Positions 41,582 to 46,674 of a DNA stretch of 46,674 bases are shown here, one piece after another. Source of the DNA: a bacterium BMS3Bbin03 (GTDB lineage: Bacteria > Zhuqueibacterota > JdFR-76 > BMS3Abin05); NCBI GenBank assembly GCA_002898015.1, contig BDTM01000142.1, forward strand, positions 1 through 46,674, read 5' to 3'. The notes beneath the pieces are model-generated. The model saw only the letters and a program-made list of their open reading frames with translations, had not been told where the DNA came from and made no database searches. Position 1 is the stretch's first letter. Every line of letters begins with the position of its first letter. The position numbers and the translations under genes are program-made.

Positions 41582-42384
41582 CTTTATTCGAAAAAAAGCC
41601 GGAAGCAAATTTAATATTAGAGCCATTTTTTAATGACTTAAAAAATGCGCCGCCTGAAAAGCGGCTGCTGATGCTCGATTACGACGGCACGCTTGCCCCA
41701 TTTCGGATCGAAAGAGAACGGGCAGTCCCTTATTCGGGCGTTCGCGAGATTTTGAATCGGTTGATTCTTTCGAAGCAGACGCAGGTGGTTATTATCAGCG
41801 GGCGCGCGATTGCCGATTTAATCCCCTTATTGGGATTAAAAGAGCTGCCGGAAATTTGGGGTTCTCATGGTTTGGAAAGAAGATTTCCGGACGGAACCGG
41901 TCAAAAGATCGAAATCGACCCTTCTCTTCGGGAATTATTCACAGAGGTCAAAAAGTGGGCGGATCAAAAGGGCTGGGGGGAACGGTGCGAGGTGAAGCCG
42001 GGAAGCACGGCTCTGCACTGGCGAGGCCTGAGTGAACCGGCACAAAATCAGATGAAAAAGGCTTTTCTGGATGCGTGGGCGCCGCCCGCCCGCCGGCAGG
42101 ATCTCCTGCTGAAAAATTTTGACGGCGGCATTGAAATCCGTCTCCCGGGTGTGAACAAGGGCGATGCCGTGCGAATTTTACTGCGTGAAAAGGGAAAGGG
42201 GGCCGTTGCCGCTTATCTGGGGGATGACTTGACGGATGAAGATGCCTTTCACGCCCTCCGCGGCAAGGGCCTTGCCGTCCTTGTGAGAAAAGAATTCCGG
42301 CCCACAGCCGCCGCCCTTCATCTCGTGCCGCCCGAAGAACTTTTAGAATTCCTCAGCCGTTGGTTAAATCATTTAATATTTTAG
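41578..42384 (+). CDS. otsB: Trehalose-6-phosphate phosphatase
   Basis: The protein has 268 residues. The frame extends upstream inside the permease gene, but ATG 41578 overlaps its stop (ATGA) and gives the usual length. HAD-superfamily motifs: DYDGTLA with D34 and D36 (nucleophile and acid), ISGR, and GDDLTDEDAF near 219-228. The OtsB cap domain has WGSHGLERR and the KGDAVRILLREKG segment. It releases trehalose from trehalose 6-phosphate. Its partner otsA is 1.3 kb downstream. It is embedded in the sugar-importer operon, tying synthesis to uptake. Confidence 0.93.
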   Translation: MTLFEKKPEANLILEPFFNDLKNAPPEKRLLMLDYDGTLAPFRIERERAVPYSGVREILNRLILSKQTQVVIISGRAIADLIPLLGLKELPEIWGSHGLERRFPDGTGQKIEIDPSLRELFTEVKKWADQKGWGERCEVKPGSTALHWRGLSEPAQNQMKKAFLDAWAPPARRQDLLLKNFDGGIEIRLPGVNKGDAVRILLREKGKGAVAAYLGDDLTDEDAFHALRGKGLAVLVRKEFRPTAAALHLVPPEELLEFLSRWLNHLIF

Positions 42385-42572
42385 TTGGATAAATTGCCTG
42401 AAAAAACTTATATTTAAAGTATTGCGAGCCGGCTTTTCGTTTTTTTGGGTAAACTAATTTAGACCGCAAAGAAGATGAATTATCCAAAGCTCAATTCGAG
42501 ACAGAACAACCTTTTTAAGAATTTTTGTGAGAAAATAACGCCGGACTTTTAACTTCTTTATGGAGGCAATCC

Positions 42573-43640
42573 ATGGAATTTCTGGACTGGAGATTCTTTA
42601 ATAATTCCCTTGAGATGTGGGTCATATCCATTGCCGTCATTCTGATCAGTTTTTTTATCTTAAAAATTCTAAAGAAAATCCTGATCAAAAAAATAGGCAA
42701 ATTTGCAACACGCACAAAAACAATCGTCGATGACATCATTGTCCTTCTTTTAAAAAAAATCAATTTTCTCACACTCCTTTTTCTCTCACTATTTTTTGGC
42801 TCTCTTGTTTTAACGCTTTCGACAGTCGCGCATCAGGTGATTCAAAGCATCGTCATTCTCGTGCTTCTCCTTCAAACAGCCTTCTGGGGCAATGCACTGA
42901 TTACTTTCAGTCTCGAGCACTACAAAAAGCAGCGGCTGGGAAAAGACGCATCCGAAGCCACCACAGTGGTGGCGCTCGGATTTATCGGAAAATTACTGCT
43001 TTTTTCAATCATTATTCTTCTGGCGTTAGAAAATCTCGGCATTGATATTACGGCACTGGTCACCGGTTTGGGGATTGGCGGCATTGCCGTCGCCCTGGCC
43101 ATCCAGAGCATCCTGAGTGACCTGTTTGCGTCTCTTTCGATTGTTTTGGATAAGCCTTTTGTTTTGGGTGATTTCATCATAATCGACGACTATCTTGGAA
43201 CGGTTGAACACATCGGCCTGAAAACGACCCGGGTGCGGAGTCTTTCGGGGGAACAGCTTATCTTTGCCAACAACGATCTCCTCAAAAGCCGCATCCGAAA
43301 TTATAAACGCATGTATGAACGGCGGGTTATCTTTTCACTCGGTGTGACGTATCAGACGCCCTATGAAAAATTATCGGCCATTCCGGGCATGATTCAGGAT
43401 ATCATCAAAAAACAAGAACAAATCCGGTTTGACCGGGCGCATTTCAAGTCTTACGGAAACTTTTCTCTGAATTTTGAAATTGTGTATTGGATTCAAAATG
43501 CGGATTATAATATTTACATGGACATCCATCAGACGATTAACCTGGAAATCTATCGAAAATTTGCCGAAGAAGGCATTGAGTTTGCCTTTCCCACACAGAC
43601 GATTTTTATCGAACAAGATAGAGAACCGCCGGGTAAATAA
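42573..43640 (+). CDS. MscS-family mechanosensitive ion channel
   Basis: The protein has 355 residues; tggaggc precedes the ATG. Hydrophobic helices lie at about 15-35, 60-80, 88-110 and 130-150. The pore-lining TM3 helix is GLGIGGIAVALAIQSILSDL (about 164-183), with the Gly/Ala packing of MscS. The beta domain follows (DKPFVLGDFIIIDDYLGTVE, then FANNDLLKSRIRNY) and the C-terminal alpha/beta domain. It opens under membrane tension to release solutes after hypo-osmotic shock. It is 15 bases from otsA, so the safety valve and trehalose synthesis share a transcript. Confidence 0.93.
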   Translation: MEFLDWRFFNNSLEMWVISIAVILISFFILKILKKILIKKIGKFATRTKTIVDDIIVLLLKKINFLTLLFLSLFFGSLVLTLSTVAHQVIQSIVILVLLLQTAFWGNALITFSLEHYKKQRLGKDASEATTVVALGFIGKLLLFSIIILLALENLGIDITALVTGLGIGGIAVALAIQSILSDLFASLSIVLDKPFVLGDFIIIDDYLGTVEHIGLKTTRVRSLSGEQLIFANNDLLKSRIRNYKRMYERRVIFSLGVTYQTPYEKLSAIPGMIQDIIKKQEQIRFDRAHFKSYGNFSLNFEIVYWIQNADYNIYMDIHQTINLEIYRKFAEEGIEFAFPTQTIFIEQDREPPGK

Positions 43641-43655
43641 AGGAAGGATTTAAAA

Positions 43656-45146
43656 ATGGCAGAGCAGGAACCGCAGCATCCCAGAAGTCGCGTCATTATT
43701 GTTTCCAATCGTTTGCCGATTGTGGTTCTAAAGGACAAAAACGGCGGATGGCGTGTGGAATCCAGTTCCGGAGGATTGGTGACGGCGATGGCGCCTGTAT
43801 TAAAGAATCGCGGCGGACTCTGGATTGGCTGGGCGGGTGCTAACGTAACAGAGGATGCGAATATAGATGCGCTCATCGAACAGGCGACAAAAGACTCCGG
43901 TTACCGGTTAAAGCAGGTGTATTTGACGGCTGAAGAAGTTGAAAAACACTACAAGGGATTTTCCAATGAAATTCTCTGGCCGTTGTTTCATGATTTTGTG
44001 CCGTATTGTAATTTCAATCCGGAATATTGGACATTCTACGAAAAGGTAAATCGAAAGTTTGCAAAAACCGTACACGATAATAGCAGCGGGAAAGATTTTA
44101 TCTGGATTCATGATTACCATTTGATCGGCGTGGCAAAAGAATTACGGGAAATGGGGAACGAATCCCGGTTAGGCTTTTTTTTGCACATTCCGTTTCCTCC
44201 GCTGGATATTTTTTTGAAATTACCCTGGCGCTTTCAGATCCTTCGACTATTAATGGAATATGATCTTATCGGGTTTCAAACGCTGCGGGATCGCCGGAAT
44301 TTCGTCCAGTGCGTGCGGACATTACTGAAAGAAGTCGTGATTCGTGGAAAAGGACAGGTGATTCGCATGACCACGGAAAATCGGGAAGTTCGCGTCGGCG
44401 CCTTTCCGATTAGTATCGATTACAATGAATTTTTAAATGTGGCCAAAACGGAAGAAGTGGCAAATGATGCCTGGTACATTCATGAAAATCTCCCGAATGT
44501 AAAAATCATCCTGGGAGTAGACCGCCTGGATTACTCCAAAGGAATTATCGAAAAATTAAATGCTTATAGAAATGCCCTCATCCGGTACCCTGAACTGCAG
44601 GAAAAAGTCATATTGGCCCAAATTTTGGTCCCCAGCCGCAGGAGTATTCCGATGTACGCCAGTTTAAAGGAAGAAATCGAGCAATTGGTGGGCGAAATTA
44701 ACGGACAATTCACACTGTCGGGCTGGGTGCCCATCTATTACCGTTTCAAAAATCTGGACCGGAAGGAATTGGTGGCGCACTACCGAACCGCTGAAATTCT
44801 TCTGGTCACTCCCTCGAAAGACGGGATGAATCTTGTATCAAAAGAATACTGTGCCTCTAATATTGAAGAAAATGGTGTTGTGATTGTGAGCGAGTTTGCC
44901 GGTGTGGCGGCTCAATTTCAGAAAAATGCCATTCTGGTCAATCCTTACGATATTAAGGGAGTGGCGGATGCCATCTACAAAGCCTACACGATGACACCCG
45001 AAGAACGCCGGTTCCATATGAAGAAATTACGGCAATCGATTCGGAAGATCAATATTTATTGGTGGGTAAACTCCTTCCTGCTGGCGGCCATCGCCAAGCG
45101 ATTGGACAATTTCCCGATTATTGAAGATTATGTGCCCAATGAATAA
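43656..45146 (+). CDS. otsA: Alpha,alpha-trehalose-phosphate synthase (GT20)
   Basis: The protein has 496 residues, slightly longer than E. coli OtsA. aaggaagg is upstream. GT20 motifs: IIVSNRLPIVV near the N-terminus, FIWIHDYHLIGVA, the glucose/phosphate site LGVDRLDYSKGI and the C-terminal SKDGMNLVSKEYCASN. It makes trehalose 6-phosphate from UDP-glucose (or GDP/ADP-glucose) and glucose 6-phosphate. With otsB and treT it gives two trehalose routes in one locus. No fused phosphatase domain is present. Confidence 0.96.
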   Translation: MAEQEPQHPRSRVIIVSNRLPIVVLKDKNGGWRVESSSGGLVTAMAPVLKNRGGLWIGWAGANVTEDANIDALIEQATKDSGYRLKQVYLTAEEVEKHYKGFSNEILWPLFHDFVPYCNFNPEYWTFYEKVNRKFAKTVHDNSSGKDFIWIHDYHLIGVAKELREMGNESRLGFFLHIPFPPLDIFLKLPWRFQILRLLMEYDLIGFQTLRDRRNFVQCVRTLLKEVVIRGKGQVIRMTTENREVRVGAFPISIDYNEFLNVAKTEEVANDAWYIHENLPNVKIILGVDRLDYSKGIIEKLNAYRNALIRYPELQEKVILAQILVPSRRSIPMYASLKEEIEQLVGEINGQFTLSGWVPIYYRFKNLDRKELVAHYRTAEILLVTPSKDGMNLVSKEYCASNIEENGVVIVSEFAGVAAQFQKNAILVNPYDIKGVADAIYKAYTMTPEERRFHMKKLRQSIRKINIYWWVNSFLLAAIAKRLDNFPIIEDYVPNE

Positions 45147-45501
45147 TCAATCAATGGGTTGATCTCTCCGGGCAGAGCAGCAGAGAAATCGGGAAGAGGT
45201 GAACGGATTACCTTTTTCATTCCAACTGATTCAAAAAGAGACAATTACCGCCACAAAATCATACACTCTTATTGCAGGTGAATCATCGCTTTTAGAAGCA
45301 GATAATCATTTAATAATTAGCTGCTTATGAGTGATATTTCAAAGAATACCGCTTTGCCGGGACCGATCCGCGGATACTGGTATAATTATTGTTTGTTTAT
45401 GATCGACAAATTATAAAACTGCCTTTTTGCGGCTTTAGCCTGGGAGAAGCGAAGAAAAAATAAAATGGAATTTTGCACCTAAAAAGAAAGTTCAGCCTAA
45501 A
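45147..45501. other. Gene-free region before the terminal secreted protein
   Basis: No gene is supported in these 355 bases. There is an imperfect inverted repeat just after otsA (gatctctc near 45161 with gagaaatc near 45183) that may end its transcript weakly. A perfect 10-bp palindrome ATCCGCGGAT lies at 45366-45375, followed five bases later by tataat (45381-45386). The latter may be a -10 element of the gene at 45502. Confidence 0.4.
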
Positions 45502-46674
45502 ATGAAATCAATATTTTGTTATCGCCGTTTTTTCATTTTGTTGACAGCCTTTTTTATCTTCTTTCAGACCAACGGTATCCCCGCCTTTTCTTCTTCAAAA
45601 CAATCACTGAATATGAAAAGCGATTTGCAGGCTTCTTACAAAAACCCCGTAAAGTACGCCGCCTTTGGGAGCTGTGACACGGTTTATGACATGACGGGAG
45701 ATACGACTTCATTCACACTCGATCCTTCCACAATTTACGTGGTTGCGGATAACGCTCCCGCCCGGACAAAAATTGCCGCCTGTGTGAATGTCAAAAAATC
45801 CGGCTACTACCGAATCTGGGTTCAGGAACTCAATGATAAGAGTCAAAAAAATGAGAGTTTCTATCTGTCAGTCGTTTATCCGAATGATTCTCTGATTACC
45901 GCCTGTGACAGCAATTTAGGTCCCTATAAAGTCGTTCCGGACACCACCGCGCCGGACACCGTTGATTCACAACACCGATATGCCGGCCTGTTTTTCTTCA
46001 AAAAGGGGATCAATAAGGTTTTATTGAACCACTATTCTAAAATTGTAAATGAATACCCGGAATATTGGAACGGACCGACAGATAGTTCGAGTGTTTTTTC
46101 AAAACCCAATAGTGTGCATTTCAAAAAAATGACATTAATCTATTCCAACGGTGTTTTTGACGCCGCTCTTTCTTATTCGGCCAAAACCGATACTGTGATT
46201 CGAATAAACGGACAGCCGGTGCAGGCGGTTCCCAAAGGGGGAGATTACCAATATGAACTTAAGCTGAGCAATGTGGGCACCTTCACACTCCGGAACACCG
46301 ATCTGATGGCCACGGTCCCGGACTCTGTTGAGTTTTTAAATATCCAGCCGGTGCCGACGGATACGATGGGCGATACACTCCATTGGCGATTTGATACGCT
46401 TTCGCCGGGCCTCGAAAAAATTATTACCATCGATGCCCGGGCCTCGAATGCGCTGGTCAACACACCCCATAAAATTTTCAGCAGTGCCTGGGTTTATGCG
46501 CGATGCGATACCCTGCTTGGAAATAACACGGACAGCACGACTGTTTACGCGTTCGATCCGTGCGATTTTTTCACGCCGGAAATGCCCCAAATTCAGACCT
46601 TTCCGTCTTCGGTGAATCAGGGGGACAGCGTTTCGGTGCGTGTCCGGCTGCCGAAGGGGGTCGTCTCCTGGGAT
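45502..46674 (+). CDS. Secreted protein with DUF11-type repeat domain, partial (runs off the window)
   Basis: An open frame of 391 codons from ATG 45502 to the last base has no stop, so the gene continues past the window. Residues 1-30 are a signal peptide (core FFILLTAFFIFFQ). A beta-rich region (about 60-205) with KSGYYRIWVQELND and GLFFFKKGINKVLL resembles a carbohydrate-binding or galactose-binding-like fold. From about 248, YQYELKLSNVGTFTLRNTDL and LHWRFDTLSPGLEKIITI match the DUF11 (conserved repeat) domain found in large surface proteins. Asp/Thr/Ser-rich composition and secretion suggest a surface or extracellular protein. No strong ribosome binding site is visible. Confidence 0.78.
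   Translation, partial: MKSIFCYRRFFILLTAFFIFFQTNGIPAFSSSKQSLNMKSDLQASYKNPVKYAAFGSCDTVYDMTGDTTSFTLDPSTIYVVADNAPARTKIAACVNVKKSGYYRIWVQELNDKSQKNESFYLSVVYPNDSLITACDSNLGPYKVVPDTTAPDTVDSQHRYAGLFFFKKGINKVLLNHYSKIVNEYPEYWNGPTDSSSVFSKPNSVHFKKMTLIYSNGVFDAALSYSAKTDTVIRINGQPVQAVPKGGDYQYELKLSNVGTFTLRNTDLMATVPDSVEFLNIQPVPTDTMGDTLHWRFDTLSPGLEKIITIDARASNALVNTPHKIFSSAWVYARCDTLLGNNTDSTTVYAFDPCDFFTPEMPQIQTFPSSVNQGDSVSVRVRLPKGVVSWD

Noticed and set aside
1..46674. CRISPR array, phage or insertion sequence
   Set aside because: No regularly spaced direct repeats beyond the two-copy 12-mer at 36447 and no transposase, integrase or phage genes were seen.

Overview
The window is about 46.7 kb of bacterial chromosome with roughly mid-40s percent GC by eye. 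It is densely coded and made almost entirely of housekeeping and stress genes. I infer a member of the FCB-like or deep candidate phyla (Calditrichota / KSB1 type). The grounds are a GWxTD-domain protein, a 286-residue sigma-70 factor without region 1.1 (the size of the Bacteroidota primary sigma factor), a ribosomal protein S16 with a long acidic tail, and a DUF11-type secreted protein. Most genes have clear GGAGG-type ribosome binding sites. No transposase, integrase, CRISPR array, tRNA or rRNA was seen.

Layout. 0.4-7.4 kb (+): a CCA-adding-type nucleotidyltransferase, then a Yip1 membrane protein, a TolC-like outer membrane protein, a periplasmic adaptor, a MacB-type ATPase and an FtsX/MacB permease, forming a tripartite exporter operon. 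7.8-11.4 kb (-): a ferritin-like helical protein, a DUF4097 secreted protein, an FmdB zinc ribbon, a DksA/TraR zinc-finger protein and a secreted GWxTD protein. 11.6-25.3 kb: a proteostasis island. On the minus strand lie hsp20, a half-zinc-finger dnaJ, grpE, a CbpA-type dnaJ and htrA. On the plus strand lie a GHL10-like glycosidase, a second hsp20 with dnaK, clpB and a TPR protein. Both hsp20 genes are preceded by perfect sigma-54 (-24/-12) promoters with a shared upstream motif. 25.4-26.2 kb (-): a monoacylglycerol-lipase-like hydrolase.

26.7-30.6 kb (+): the classical ffh-rpsP-khpA-rimM-trmD-rplS translation and secretion operon, ending in an intrinsic terminator. 30.7-33.9 kb (+): an Rrf2 regulator with an inverted-repeat operator candidate, an Mrp Fe-S carrier, a DUF59 protein and a cysteine-containing PP-loop tRNA-thiolation-like enzyme, together an iron-sulfur/sulfur-transfer group. 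34.0-34.8 kb: the sigma factor. 34.9-36.4 kb (-): a B12-type radical SAM protein. 36.6-45.1 kb (+): a trehalose and osmotic-stress locus with a DUF5752 protein, treT, a sugar ABC importer (binding protein and two permeases, no ATPase), otsB, an MscS channel and otsA. 45.5 kb to the end: a secreted protein that runs off the window.

How the parts fit. The most notable signal is regulatory. The small heat-shock genes, and through them probably dnaK on one side and possibly grpE/dnaJ/htrA on the other, appear to be under sigma-54 and an enhancer-binding activator rather than HrcA/CIRCE or sigma-32. The trehalose locus joins two routes to trehalose (TreT and OtsA/OtsB) with uptake genes and an osmotic release valve.
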